64,000 nt of DNA from Salvelinus alpinus (taxonomy: Eukaryota; Chordata; Actinopteri; Salmoniformes; Salmonidae), in NCBI RefSeq assembly GCF_045679555.1, contig NC_092122.1:13879506-13943505 (forward strand), read 5' to 3'. Position numbers and translations under genes: made by a program. Below, piece after piece: positions 48,043 to 57,255 of the stretch (positions within the stretch are counted from its first letter, which is position 1; each line of letters begins with the position of its first letter). The notes beneath the pieces are model-generated. The model was not told the origin of the DNA and searched no databases. It was given only the letters and a program-made list of their open reading frames with translations.

Positions 48043-48359
48043 CTACACAGAACAGTCAGCCTTCCTCAGGGTCTTGGTGACTGGAGTCTGAGATTTCTGC
48101 TGGGCTTCACAGGTCACCTCTCCTGCCTTGGTCCACTCCTGGGCAGTGAGAGTCAGGGTGCTGCTCCAGCTGTACAGACCGCCCTTCTCCAGGACCCCGG
48201 GACTGGCCTCCTGCTTCTTGCTGGTCCCGTCCACTTTCCAGCTCATGATCCAGTCTGAGGGGAAGCCCTTGTTGGCCAGACACGTCAGTGTGGCTGTTGT
48301 TGTACTGGACAGCTCCTCACTAGAGGGGGGCAGGACGGTGAGGGTGGGAGCACTGTTAC
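48043..48359 (-). CDS. Immunoglobulin light-chain constant exon, intact
   Basis: One C1-type Ig domain that closes the light chain and binds heavy-chain CH1. The acceptor TTGTTCCAG is followed by (S)[18 protein letters not shown]. The first Cys is in [15 protein letters not shown], the core Trp in [13 protein letters not shown], and the second Cys in [11 protein letters not shown]. The end [10 protein letters not shown] supplies the Cys for the heavy-light bond, then TAG (48043-48045). It has about 105 residues, the usual length, with no lesion. The J at 49.03 kb splices to it in phase (A + GT gives Ser) over a 672-bp intron. A paralogue at 60.6 kb is dead. The isotype is kappa-like by its J signal; the exact salmonid class (L1 or L3) is not decided. 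Confidence 0.95.
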
Positions 48360-49031
48360 CTGGAACAAACAGAAGACATTAACTTATTAACTACATCAAG
48401 TACAACTACAGTAAGAGCTCATCTTCAGCAAAGTACACATCAAAATAAAGTGAATTGGAAATGCCCTCTAAATATGAATGTACAAGTTAGATTGTTTAGT
48501 AATATGATAAAGCAGATTTATGAACCGAACAAGTATTAAATAAGCAGAGTTACAAGTTATACGACGTCTGTTATACATGTCATACAGATATTATTTAGGA
48601 ATGGATCTGATGAGAATGGCCTAGTCATATTCATAGTATTTGCAGAATTTGAGCCAAAATTATTTTTAATCACATATCAACCATGTTAGTTCATGAAGTT
48701 GGTTACCAACATAACTGAGACCTTTTGTCTTCACACTAACAGTGAAGGCTACCATGAACTCAATCCATCAATAATGACTACTATATCCAATATTATTAAA
48801 TAATTGTCATACCAGAACTAAGAGTTATATTCTGCAATCATACAAATCAGACATAAATAAACCTACAATTTAAAATTTTGAGTCAATAAAATGTTAGTTG
48901 AAAGAAGGCCCAGTCAAAAGCAATTAAAACATTTAGAAAATCTAAAATCGCAATATTTTCATAGAGACAGAGTGTAATAATAATATACTTAGTGTATTCA
49001 GAAAGAAATATCAAGAGAGCTTGTTACTTAC
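48360..49031 (-). other. J-C intron
   Basis: AT-rich intron of 672 bp with GTAAGT donor and TTGTTCCAG acceptor. I see no octamer in it. Confidence 0.8.
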
Positions 49032-49069
49032 TTCCAACATCTAGTCTGGTGCCGCTACCAAAAGTGTAC
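49032..49069 (-). CDS. IgL J segment, intact
   Basis: A 38-bp J read on the minus strand: YTFGSGTRLDVG with the FGxGT motif needed for the V-domain fold, then donor GTAAGT at 49031-49026. One base before TAC and one base after GGA give correct phase to V and C. It is too short for ORF finders. It is the only J segment I found in the window. Confidence 0.93.
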
Positions 49070-49108
49070 CACAGTGATACAATCCCTGTTACTGCTGGTA
49101 CAAAAACC
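49070..49108 (-). promoter_or_regulatory. 23-bp recombination signal of J
   Basis: On the minus strand: nonamer GGTTTTTGT (49100-49108), 23-bp spacer (49077-49099), heptamer CACTGTG (49070-49076). With the V 12-bp signals it meets the 12/23 rule in the kappa arrangement. Confidence 0.95.
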
Positions 49109-49299
49109 TCCTGACCATTGGACAAGCTGAATTTCTTTAGACTGTGGTTCAAATCATTGACTCTAATATGGCATGAATACTTGCCAAAGATGATTTTATC
49201 TTGTTCATTAGAAATAAAGTGTTTTTGTTTTGTTTTCCCAAAGAATTTGCTGAAACTACTGTTTATTTCCTACAAGGTGCAGTATGTTTATTCATACAC

Positions 49300-49792
49300 T
49301 GTCACGTTCCTGACCTATTTCTGTTAGTTTGTTATATGTGTTAGTTGGTCAGGACGTGAGTTTGGGTGGGCATTCTATGTTTTCTGTTTCTATGTTGGTT
49401 TATGGGTTGCCTGGTATGGCTCTTAATTAGAGGCAGGTGTTTGGCGTTCCTCTAATTAAGAGTCATATTTAGGTAGGTGTTTTCACAGTGTTCGTTGTGG
49501 GTGATTGTCTCCTGTGTCTGTGTTTGTAGCACCATACGGGACTGTTCGGTTTTGTTTGTTCATAGTTATTTTATGTGTAGGCTATTTTCCTGTTCGTGCG
49601 TTCTCGTGTGTTATGTGAGTCCGTCGTCCAGGTCTGTCTACACCGTTTGTTATTTTGTTAGTTTAGTCAAGTGTATTTCGTTTCGTGTTTTTTCCCGTCT
49701 TGTTTAATAAATTATGTCTTCAACATCCGCTGCATTTTGGTTCCCTCACTACTCCTCCTTTTCGGTTGAAGAGGAGGAGGACGGCCGTTACA
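49300..49792 (+). repeat. 5' LTR
   Basis: TGTCACGTTCCTGACC ... ACGGCCGTTACA. It includes AATAAATT near 49705-49712, followed at once by the ATG of the first ORF. Confidence 0.93.
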
Positions 49793-50148
49793 GAATCACC
49801 CACCAATCCAGAACCAAGCAGCGTAATTTCGAGCAACGGGAGAGTATACAGGACTTGTGGAGTTGGGAGCAAGTATTTAACGGAGAAGGACCATGGGCTA
49901 AAGTGAATCACCGTCCATGGGAACAGCTGGAGGCAGTTCGGAGAGCGGAGGAAAAGAGAGAGAGGAACCGGCGTTATGAGGGGACGCATCTTGCACGGAA
50001 GCCCGAAAAGCCCGTGAGTAACACCCAAAAATTTCTTGGGGGGTGGCTAAGAGGTAGTGGGCCAAGGGCAGGTAGGAGACCTGCGCCCACTTCCCAGGCT
50101 AACCGTGGAGAGCGGGAGTACGGGCAGACACTGTGTTACTTGCAGTAG
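49714..50148 (+). CDS. ORF1 of the LTR element, unknown
   Basis: 144 codons. The ATG lies in the 3' part of the LTR. Reads MSSTSAAFWFPHYSSFSVEE, then SIQDLWSWEQVFNGEGPW, a basic charged stretch (AVRRAEEKRERNRRYEG) and a Gly/Arg-rich end (WLRGSGPRAGRRPAPTS). No known domain is recognised. By place it would be a gag-like product that binds its own RNA (inference from the basic region only). It overlaps ORF2 by 16 bp in another frame, so ORF2 could be reached by frameshift or restart. Confidence 0.55.
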   Translation: MSSTSAAFWFPHYSSFSVEEEEDGRYRITHQSRTKQRNFEQRESIQDLWSWEQVFNGEGPWAKVNHRPWEQLEAVRRAEEKRERNRRYEGTHLARKPEKPVSNTQKFLGGWLRGSGPRAGRRPAPTSQANRGEREYGQTLCYLQ

Positions 50149-52067
50149 AGCGCACGGTGTCTCCTGTACGTGTTCATAGCCCGGTGCGGGTTATTCCACC
50201 TCCCCGCACTGGTAGGGCTAGATTGGGCATTGAGCCAGGTGTCATGAGGCCGGCTCAACGCGTCTGGTCTCCAGTGCGTCTCCTCGGGCCGGCTTACATG
50301 GCACCAGCCTTACGCATGGTGTCCCCGGTTCGCCTGCATAACCCAGTGCGGGCTATTCCACCTCGCCGCACTGGCAGGGCGACGGGGACCATTCAACCAG
50401 GTAAGGTTGGGCAGGCTCAGTGCTCAAGAGAGCCAGTACGCCTGCACGGTCCGGTATTTCCGGCGCTACCTCCCCGCCCCAGCCCAGTACCACCAGTGCC
50501 TACACCACGCACCAGGCTTCCAGTGCGTTTCCAGAGCCCTGTTCCTCCTCCACGCACTCTTCCTATGGTGCGTGTATCCAGTTCGGTGCCTCCAGTTCCG
50601 GCAACACGCACTAAGCCTCATGTGCGTCTCCTAAGTCCTGTGCACACTGTTGTTTCTCCCCGTACTCGTCCTGATGTGCGTGCACTCAGCCCGGTGCCAC
50701 CAGTGCCGGTACCACGCACCAGGAATACAGCACGCTTTGAGAGTTCAGTGTGCCCTGTCCCTGCTCCCCGCACTAGGCTTGAAGTGCGTGTCCTCAGTCA
50801 GGTGCCTCCAGTTACGGCACCGCGCACCAAGCCTACAGTGCGTCTCAGCCGGCCAGAGTCTGCCGTCTGCCCAACGGCGCATGAACTGCCTGTCTGCCAT
50901 GAGCCTGCAAAGCTGCCCGTCTGCCATGAGCCTACAGAGCCTTCCGCCAGACAGGAGCAGCCAGAGCCTTCCGCCAGACAGGTGCAGTCTGAGCCATCCG
51001 TCTCCGCAGCGCCATCTGAGCCATCCGTCTCCGCAGCGCCATCTGAGCCATCCGTCTCCGCAGCGCCATCTGAGCCATCCGTCTCCCCAGCGCCGTCTGA
51101 GTCATCCGTCTCCCCAGCGCCGTCTGAGCCATCCGTCTCCCCAGCGCCGTCTGAGCCATCCGTCTGTCCTGAGCCATTAGAGCCGCCCGTCTGTCCCGAG
51201 CCGTCAGAGCCGATAGTCAGTCAGGAGCCGCTAGAGCCAGTTATCAGTCAGGATCTGCCAGAGCCGCCAACCAGACAGGATCTGCCAGAGCCGCCAACCA
51301 GACAGGATCTGCCAGAGCCGCCAACCAGACAGGATCTGCCAGAGCCGCCAACCAGACAGGATCTGCCAGAGCCGTCAGTGAGCCATGAGCGTCCAGAGCC
51401 GTCAGCGAGCCATGAGCGTCGAGAGCCGTCAGCGAGCCATGAGCGTCGAGAGCCGTCAGCCAGCCATGAGCGTCGAGAGCCGTCAGCCAGCCATGAGCGT
51501 CGAGAGCCGTCAGCCAGCCATGAGCGTCGAGAGCCGTCAGCCAGCCATGAGCGTCGAGAGCCGTCAGCCAGCCATGAGCGTCGAGAGCCGTCAGCCAGCC
51601 ATGAGCGTCCAGAGCCGTTAGCCAGTCATGAGCTGTCCCTTAGCCCGGAGCGGCTATTTACCCAGAACTGCCCCTCAGTCCAGAGCTGTCTCTCTGTCCG
51701 GAGCTGCCTTTCAGTCCGGAGTTGCCCCTCTATCCTGATCTCCCTCTCTATCCTGAGCTATCTCTATATCCTGATCTATCCCTCTGTCTTGAGCTATCCC
51801 TCTGTCTTGATCTATCCCTCTGTCCCGGTGCTGCCCCTGTTGTTGATGTTACCAAGAGGATTTTGTGGGGGTAAGATGAGGGTGGACATTCATAGGGGGA
51901 GATGGAAGCTGGGATTGACTATGGTGGGGTGGGGACCTCGCCCGGAGCCTGAGCCACCACCGTGGTCAGATGCCCACCCAGACCCTCCCCTAGACTTTGT
52001 GCTGGTGCGCCCGGAGTTCGCACCTTATGGGGGGGGTTATGTCACGTTCCTGACCTATTTCTGTTAG
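50133..52067 (+). CDS. ORF2: proline-rich repeat protein
   Basis: 644 codons without a stop. The first 270 residues repeat Pro/Arg units (SPVRVHSPVRVIPPPRTGRA, VPPVPTPRTRLPVRFQSP). Three separate 9-residue arrays follow, each from a 27-bp DNA unit: SEPSVSAAP (50988-51166), DLPEPPTRQ (51253-51375) and ERREPSASH (51378-51620). The end is Leu/Ser/Tyr-rich and reads past the polypurine tract into the 3' LTR. It has no enzyme motif. Function is unknown; low-complexity, perhaps structural. A related fragment is at 41.07-41.45 kb. Confidence 0.55.
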   Translation: MLLAVERTVSPVRVHSPVRVIPPPRTGRARLGIEPGVMRPAQRVWSPVRLLGPAYMAPALRMVSPVRLHNPVRAIPPRRTGRATGTIQPGKVGQAQCSREPVRLHGPVFPALPPRPSPVPPVPTPRTRLPVRFQSPVPPPRTLPMVRVSSSVPPVPATRTKPHVRLLSPVHTVVSPRTRPDVRALSPVPPVPVPRTRNTARFESSVCPVPAPRTRLEVRVLSQVPPVTAPRTKPTVRLSRPESAVCPTAHELPVCHEPAKLPVCHEPTEPSARQEQPEPSARQVQSEPSVSAAPSEPSVSAAPSEPSVSAAPSEPSVSPAPSESSVSPAPSEPSVSPAPSEPSVCPEPLEPPVCPEPSEPIVSQEPLEPVISQDLPEPPTRQDLPEPPTRQDLPEPPTRQDLPEPPTRQDLPEPSVSHERPEPSASHERREPSASHERREPSASHERREPSASHERREPSASHERREPSASHERREPSASHERREPSASHERPEPLASHELSLSPERLFTQNCPSVQSCLSVRSCLSVRSCPSILISLSILSYLYILIYPSVLSYPSVLIYPSVPVLPLLLMLPRGFCGGKMRVDIHRGRWKLGLTMVGWGPRPEPEPPPWSDAHPDPPLDFVLVRPEFAPYGGGYVTFLTYFC

Positions 52068-52532
52068 TTTGTTATATGTGTTAGTTGGTCAGGACGTGAG
52101 TTTGGGTGGGCATTCTATGTTTTCTGTTTCTATGTTGGTTTATGGGTTGCCTGGTATGGCTCTTAATTAGAGGCAGGTGTTTGGCGTTCCTCTAATTAAG
52201 AGTCATATTTAGGTAGGTGTTTTCACAGTGTTCGTTGTGGGTGATTGTCTCCTGTGTCTGTGTTTGTAGCACCATACGGGACTGTTCGGTTTTGTTTGTT
52301 CATAGTTATTTTATGTGTAGGCTATTTTCCTGTTCGTGCGTTCTCGTGTGTTATGTGAGTCCGTCGTCCAGGTCTGTCTACACCGTTTGTTATTTTGTTA
52401 GTTTAGTCAAGTGTATTTCGTTTCGTGTTTTTTCCCGTCTTGTTTAATAAATTATGTCTTCAACATCCGCTGCATTTTGCTTCCCTCAATACTCCTCCTT
52501 TTCGGTTGAAGAGGAGGAGGACCGCCGTTACA
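52040..52532 (+). repeat. 3' LTR
   Basis: Same as the 5' LTR except for about three changes near the 3' end (TTTGC for TTTGG, CAATAC for CACTAC, ACCGCC for ACGGCC). Confidence 0.93.
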
Positions 52533-52621
52533 TACACCTAATCTAGAATGTAGGCTAATCACTCACTGTCCATATAATGTGTAGGTCTTGTATATTGTTT
52601 CCCCAAAAACATGTAGAAAAA

Positions 52622-52838
52622 ATCTTTATCTGGACACCGGCACTCTGCTTTCAATGTTATATCGTTTACAGAAAATTACCTTGACAATATAAAGTTATTA
52701 TTTTATACAGTACTGGACAAATTAATTAACAATTGAATGCTAATGATTATACATCTCTTTTTCAGAGTCCAGATCACTGTGTCTCCTGCAGTGAAAACTG
52801 TTTCAGTGGGTTACTCAGTCAGTCTCAGTTGTAATCAT
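52622..52838 (+). pseudogene. IgL V4a, cut by LINE
   Basis: A leader remnant (52622-52654, TTTATCTGGACACC...CTGCTTTCAA) has its donor changed from AAGGT to AATGT. Intron. The V exon start follows acceptor TTTTTCAG (52765): SPDHCVSCSENCFSGLLS-like frames, aligning base by base with V FR1 (ATCACTGTG...CCTGCAGTGAAAACTG). It ends right after the FR1 Cys codon (TGTAAT). Then comes a 20-bp repeat and the LINE. Plus strand, opposite to V1-V3. Confidence 0.8.
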
Positions 52839-52879
52839 TAAGTTTAACACAACTTAACCATCATTAAGTTTAACACAAC
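52834..52879. repeat. 20-bp direct repeat at the V4a/LINE junction
   Basis: ATCATTAAGTTTAACACAAC occurs at 52834-52853 and 52860-52879, split by TTAACC. Confidence 0.9.
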
Positions 52880-53868
52880 AGTGGTAGGCCTGATCACCAA
52901 CAACGACGAGACAGCCTATAGGGAGGAGGTCAGAGACCTGGCTGGGTGGTGCCAGAATAACAACCTATCCCTCAACGTAACCAAGACTAAGGAGATGATT
53001 GTGGACTACAGGAAAAGGAGCACCGAGCACGTCCCCATTCTCATCGACGGGGCTGTAGTGGAGCAGGTTGAGAGCTTCAAATTCCTTGGTGTCCATATCA
53101 ACAACAAACTAGAATGGTCCAAACACACCAAGACAGTCATGAAGAGGGCACGACAAAGCCTATTCCCCCTCAGAAAACGAAAAAGATTTGGCATGGGTCC
53201 TGAGATCCTCAAAAGGTTCTACAGCTGCAACATTGAGAGCATCCTGACCGGTTGTATCACTGCTTGGTACGGCAATTGCTCGGCCTCCGACCGCAAGGCA
53301 CTTCAGAGGGTAGTGCGTACGGCCCAGTACATCACTGGGGCAAAGCTGCCTGCCATCCAGGACCTCTACACCAGGCGGTGTCAGAGGAAGGCCCTGAAAA
53401 CTGTCAAAGACCCCAGCCACCCCAGTCATGGACTGTTCTCTCTACTACCGCATGGCAAGCGGTAACGGAGTGCCAAGTCTAGGACAAAAAGGATTCTCAA
53501 CAGTTTTTACCCCCAAGCCATAAGACTCCTGAACAGGTAACCAAATGGTTACCCGGACTATTGCATTGTGTGCCCCCCCTAACCCCTCTACTGCTACTCT
53601 CTGTTCATCATATATGCACAGTCACTTTAACCATACCCACATGTACATACTACCTCAATAAGCCTGACTAACCGGTGTCTGTATATAGCCTTGCTACTCT
53701 TATTTTCAAATGTCTTTTTACTGTTGTTTTATTTCTTTACTTACCTACACACACACACACCATACTTTTTTCTCCCTCCGCACTATTGGTTAGAGCCTGT
53801 AAGTAAGCATTTCACTTAAAGGTTGTATTCGGCGCACATGACAAATAAACTTCGATTTGATTTGATTG
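52880..53868 (+). mobile_element. LINE 3' fragment between V4a and V4b
   Basis: Open frame 52881-53465 with RT C-terminal text: GLITNNDETAYREEVRDLAG, SFKFLGVHINNKLEWSKH, RFYSCNIESILTGCITAWYG and KLPAIQDLYTRRCQRKALK. It ends at a TAA in PHGKR. The 3' UTR holds a CA run and a CTTCGATTTGATTTGATT tail. A cousin of the LINE at 8-10.5 kb. Confidence 0.88.
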
Positions 53869-53894
53869 CTAATGATACATTTCATCTCTGTTTG

Positions 53895-54218
53895 AGTCCA
53901 GAGGCCAGGTCACTGTGACTCAGACTCCTGCAGTGAAAACTTTTTCAGTGGGACACTCAGTCAGTCTCAGCTGTAAGACCAGCAGTGCTGTATACAGTGA
54001 GGGCAATGGACACTATTTGCACTGGTAACAGAAACCTGGAGGAGCTCCTCAACTCCTGATGCACACTTCCAACCAACGTCAGTCTGGGATTCCATCTAGA
54101 TTCAGTGGCAGTGGATCTGGGAGTGACTTCACTCTGACCATCAGTGGAGTCCAGGCTGAAGATGCAGGAGATTACTACTGTAAGAGTTTACACATCCCCA
54201 ATAGTAAATATGTGTTCA
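53895..54218 (+). pseudogene. IgL V4b, kappa-like, stop in FR2
   Basis: [39 protein letters not shown], stop, [52 protein letters not shown]. The TAA falls where V1 also has a stop, and one Gln codon is missing beside it. The splice acceptor region lost two bases (TTTGAG for TTTCAGAG). No leader lies upstream because the LINE takes its place. The signal heptamer is CACAGTT. This is the inverted relative of V1. Confidence 0.9.
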
Positions 54219-54246
54219 CACAGTTATACAGAGTCGTACAAAAACC
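54219..54246 (+). promoter_or_regulatory. 12-bp signal of V4b, weakened heptamer
   Basis: CACAGTT (54219-54225; consensus CACAGTG), spacer of 12, nonamer ACAAAAACC (54238-54246). Confidence 0.9.
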
Positions 54247-54751
54247 TCCCTCAGTCAGACTGCACAGTGACTGTACTGCTACAGCTGGGACCTACTGCAG
54301 GTGCTGAGGGGGAAGAGACAGTGACATGGAACACTGATCAGTAGAGGAGGTCAACTTTGAAAATGGTTGGAAAGTATCATACAAATCACACGTTCTCCAA
54401 CGTCGTCATCTTCGTCATCATCATCATCATGGCTGTAACTTGTTATATTGGTCATGAACTGAAAGTGTATATAAAAGTTATTAGACATTTTGGAACACAT
54501 TACCAGTCCATATGTAGAGTAAGATCTACTGATGTTAAATCAGCATCAGCCCCCCAAACCAAATCCCTACATGAGCTTCACAACCAATTATTGATGTGAT
54601 CATCTAGCATGTATTAATGAGCTGTTAGATCTGTGAATGAGACATGATGCTGGGCTCAAACAAGAAACACATTTATGTAGAGACAAACTACACACTATTA
54701 TCGTAAAGTATGATATCCATTTTCTATGTTACAAATTCCACCATAGATGTC
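54247..54751 (+). repeat. V 3' flank, inverted duplicate of 24.98-25.48 kb
   Basis: Matches the minus strand downstream of V1 over GTGACATGGAACACTGATCA, CATACAAATCACACGTTCTC and GATGTGATCATCTAGCATG. An ATC microsatellite lies in the middle. Confidence 0.85.
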
Positions 54752-55205
54752 ACCAGCAGCCTACCACCCTGCATCCCACTGCTGGCTTGCTTCTGAAGCA
54801 AAGCAGTGTTGGTCCTGGTCAGTCCCTGGATGGGAGACCAGATACTGCTGGAAGTGGTGTTGGAGGGCCAGTAGGAGGCACTCTTTCCTCAGGTCTAAAA
54901 ACAATATCCCAATGCACCAGCGTAGTTGCCCTGTGTAGGGTGCCGTCTTTCGGATGGGACATTAAATGGGTGTCCTGACTCTGAGGTCATTAAAGATCCC
55001 ATGGCACTTATCATAAGAGTAGAGGTGTTAACCCTGGTGTCCTGGCTAAATTCCCAAGCTGTCCCTTATACCATCACAGTCACCTAATAATCCCCAGCTT
55101 ACAACTGGCTCATTCATCCCCCTCCTCTCCCCTGTAACTATTCCCCAGGTAGTTGCTGTAAATGAGAATGTGTTCTCAGTCAACATACGTGGTAAAAAAA
55201 AAAAA
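54752..55205 (+). repeat. 5S rRNA-derived SINE (DeuSINE/OS-SINE1-like)
   Basis: The head resembles 5S rRNA: CCTACCACCCTGCATCC, GAAGCAAAGCAGTGTTGGTC and CTGGATGGGAGACCAGATAC. The core CTTTCGGATGGGACATTAAA and the tail GTAAATGAGAATGTGTTCTC follow. The family is transcribed by Pol III from a 5S-type promoter. Confidence 0.85.
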
Positions 55206-55214
55206 TTAAACCTG

Positions 55215-55345
55215 TCCACTCCCTCACATCTGGCCCAGTCCAGTGTATTTCACTCAGTGAAACTGTTCAACTGATGGAGTGATACATAGACAGGACAGGG
55301 TGGTTCTGCTTGTCCCAGAATAGAGCAGCACAGTCACCATATTAG
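55215..55345 (+). other. Conserved V 3'-flank element, copy 3
   Basis: CACTCCCTCACATCTGGCCC and CTTGTCCCAGAATAGAGCAG match the copies at 24.8 and 47.2 kb. The octamer part is lost. Confidence 0.75.
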
Positions 55346-55365
55346 AAATGAAACATTATAAACAT

Positions 55366-56230
55366 AAACTCAGCAAAAAAAGAAATATCCTCTCACTGTC
55401 AACTGTGTTTATTTTCAGCAAACTTAACATGTGTAAATATTTGTATGAACATAAGAAGATCCAACAACAGACATAAACTGAACAAGTTCCACAAACATGT
55501 CACTAACAGAAATTGAATAATGTGTCCCTGAACAAATGGGGGGTCAATATCAAAAGTAACAGTCAGTATCTGGTGTGGCCACCATCTGCATTAAGTACTG
55601 CAGTGCATCTCCTCCTCATGGACTGCACCAGATTTGCCAGTTCTTGCTGTGAGATGTTACCCCACTCTTCCACCAATGCACCTGCAAGTTCCCGGACATT
55701 TCTGGGGGGAATGGCCCTAGCCCTCACCCTCCGATCCAAAATGTCCCAGACGTGCTCAATGGGATTGAGATCCGGGCTCTCAATCCCACTGCCATGGCAG
55801 AACACTGACATTCCAGTCTTGCAGGAAATCACGCACAGAACGAGCCGTATGGCTGGTGGCATTGTCATGCTGGAGGGTCATGCCAGGATGAGCCTGCAGG
55901 AAGGGTACCACATGAGGGAGGAGGATGTCTTACCTGTAATGCACAGTGTTGAGATTGCCTGCAATCCGACCATCGCCCCTGGTGAGACGAAACCGCGACT
56001 TATCAGTGAAGAGCACTTTTTGCCAGTCCTGTCTGGTCCAGCGACGGTGGGTTTGTGCCCATAGGCAACGTTGTTGCTAGTGATGTCTGGTGAGGACCTG
56101 CCTTACAACAGGCCTACAAGCCCTCAGTCCAGCCTCTCTCAGCCTATTGCGGACAGTGTGAGCACTGATGGAGGGATTGTGCGTTCCTGGTGTAACTCAT
56201 TGTAGAGTTGTAGAGTTACACCAGGAACAG
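55366..56230 (-). mobile_element. Tc1-like transposon, 5' truncated
   Basis: Same family as 6086-7352. The outer terminus AACTCAGCAAAAAAAGAAAT follows TA. The transposase is read in reverse and broken, with MSVFCHGSGIESPDLNPIEH, WDILDRRVRARAIPPRN and RRCTAVLNADGGHTRY at 55563-55868. The N-terminal part stops within the DNA-binding domain. Confidence 0.82.
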
Positions 56231-57255
56231 CAGCGTTGCAGTTCTTGACACGAACCAGTGCCCCTGGCACCTACTATTATACCCTGTTCAAAGGAACTAG
56301 CATCTTTGTGACACCCAGCATCATAACCATGTCATAATATGACATAACAGCTGACATAACAGCTGACATACAACACTGTCATGACCCATATATTTACACC
56401 TGTGACATATATTGCATTATTTAATCGCTGGTTATGACACCTACATAAGAGTTTGTTTTGTTTCGTAAATCCTTTGTTGTTGTTGTAATGAATGCTTTAC
56501 AGTCATGTTTTGTTTTCTTTGTATTTTAAATAACTTGTAGGAAATAACGTTACATTTTGTGACTATCATGAAGCATTATGACCATCCTGTGTCACTTTAC
56601 TTGGACTAAGAAAATACACTTTATGACACTGTCAAGAAGCATTATGACCATCATAATCTTATAAGCCAGATAGGCTTATGACGAACATGCCCTTATGTCA
56701 GTCATCAGTCAAAAAGAGGGTGTCTTGTCCTGCTCCTGAAATCTGCTCCTGCACACATCCCGGTCATCAGCAACAGAGCATTTGGTACAGTAGGTGCATG
56801 TCTGACATCAATTTCAGAAAATGTTATATAACATAAACATACTGTTGACAAGTAGGCTATGGTGTAATGGAATGTTTTGCCTTGTGTGGTAGGTTGTGTG
56901 GGTTTCAACACTCTTGTGTAGGTGTCATAACCAGCCATAAAATACAGCAATATAAATGTCACAAGAGGTCAAAATATATGTGTCATGACAGTGTTATGAC
57001 CATATTATGACAGATTATTACAAGTTATGTCAGCTGTTATGACATGGTTATGACCGTGTCATAGTGTTAAGTAAAGTGTTACAACACAATCCATGTCTCT
57101 AGCCTTAAATTCCTTGTTTAACCTGTCTCCCCCCCTTCATCTACATCGATGGAAGTGGATTTAACAAGTAACATAAATAAGGGAAAAATAGCTTTCACCT
57201 GGTCAGTCTATGTAACGGAAAGAGCATGTGTTCCTAATGTTTTGTACACTCAGGG
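56231..57255 (-). mobile_element. Tc1-like end split by a foldback MITE
   Basis: The outer parts (GGCACCTACTATTATACCC; GAAGTGGATTTAACAAGTAA; TGTTCCTAATGTTTTGTACA) belong to the same Tc1 family as 33.4-34.6 kb. The MITE at 56315-57085 lies between them. Confidence 0.75.
56315..57085. mobile_element. Foldback MITE
   Basis: Inverted ends of about 80 bp made of short units: ATAACCATGTCATAATATGA and ATAACAGCTGACAT on the left; ATGTCAGCTGTTATGACATG and GTTATGACCGTGTCATAGTG on the right. No coding frame. Confidence 0.78.

Larger units (their letters stand above)
49300..52532 (+). mobile_element. Complete non-autonomous LTR element (TR-GAG-like)
   Basis: Two 493-bp direct LTRs (49300-49792 and 52040-52532) flank 2.25 kb. 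The target duplication TACAC is exact (49295-49299 and 52533-52537). A G-rich polypurine tract (52027-52036) precedes the 3' LTR. By eye the LTRs differ at only three positions, so the insertion is recent. Protease, RT and integrase are absent, so it must borrow enzymes from another element. It inserted 190 bp upstream of the J signal. Confidence 0.93.

Noticed and set aside
48360..49031. A second J within the J-C intron
   Set aside because: No FGxG motif with a 23-bp signal found on either strand.
50988..51620. CRISPR-like regular arrays
   Set aside because: Units are head-to-tail with no unique spacers, in a vertebrate genome and inside an LTR element.
50932..51621. Frames opposite or out of phase to ORF2 with strong repeats
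   Set aside because: Shadows of the 27-bp arrays; ORF2 is the longest and spans beyond them.
55513..56064. 183-codon plus-strand frame
   Set aside because: Reverse shadow of a Tc1 transposase.
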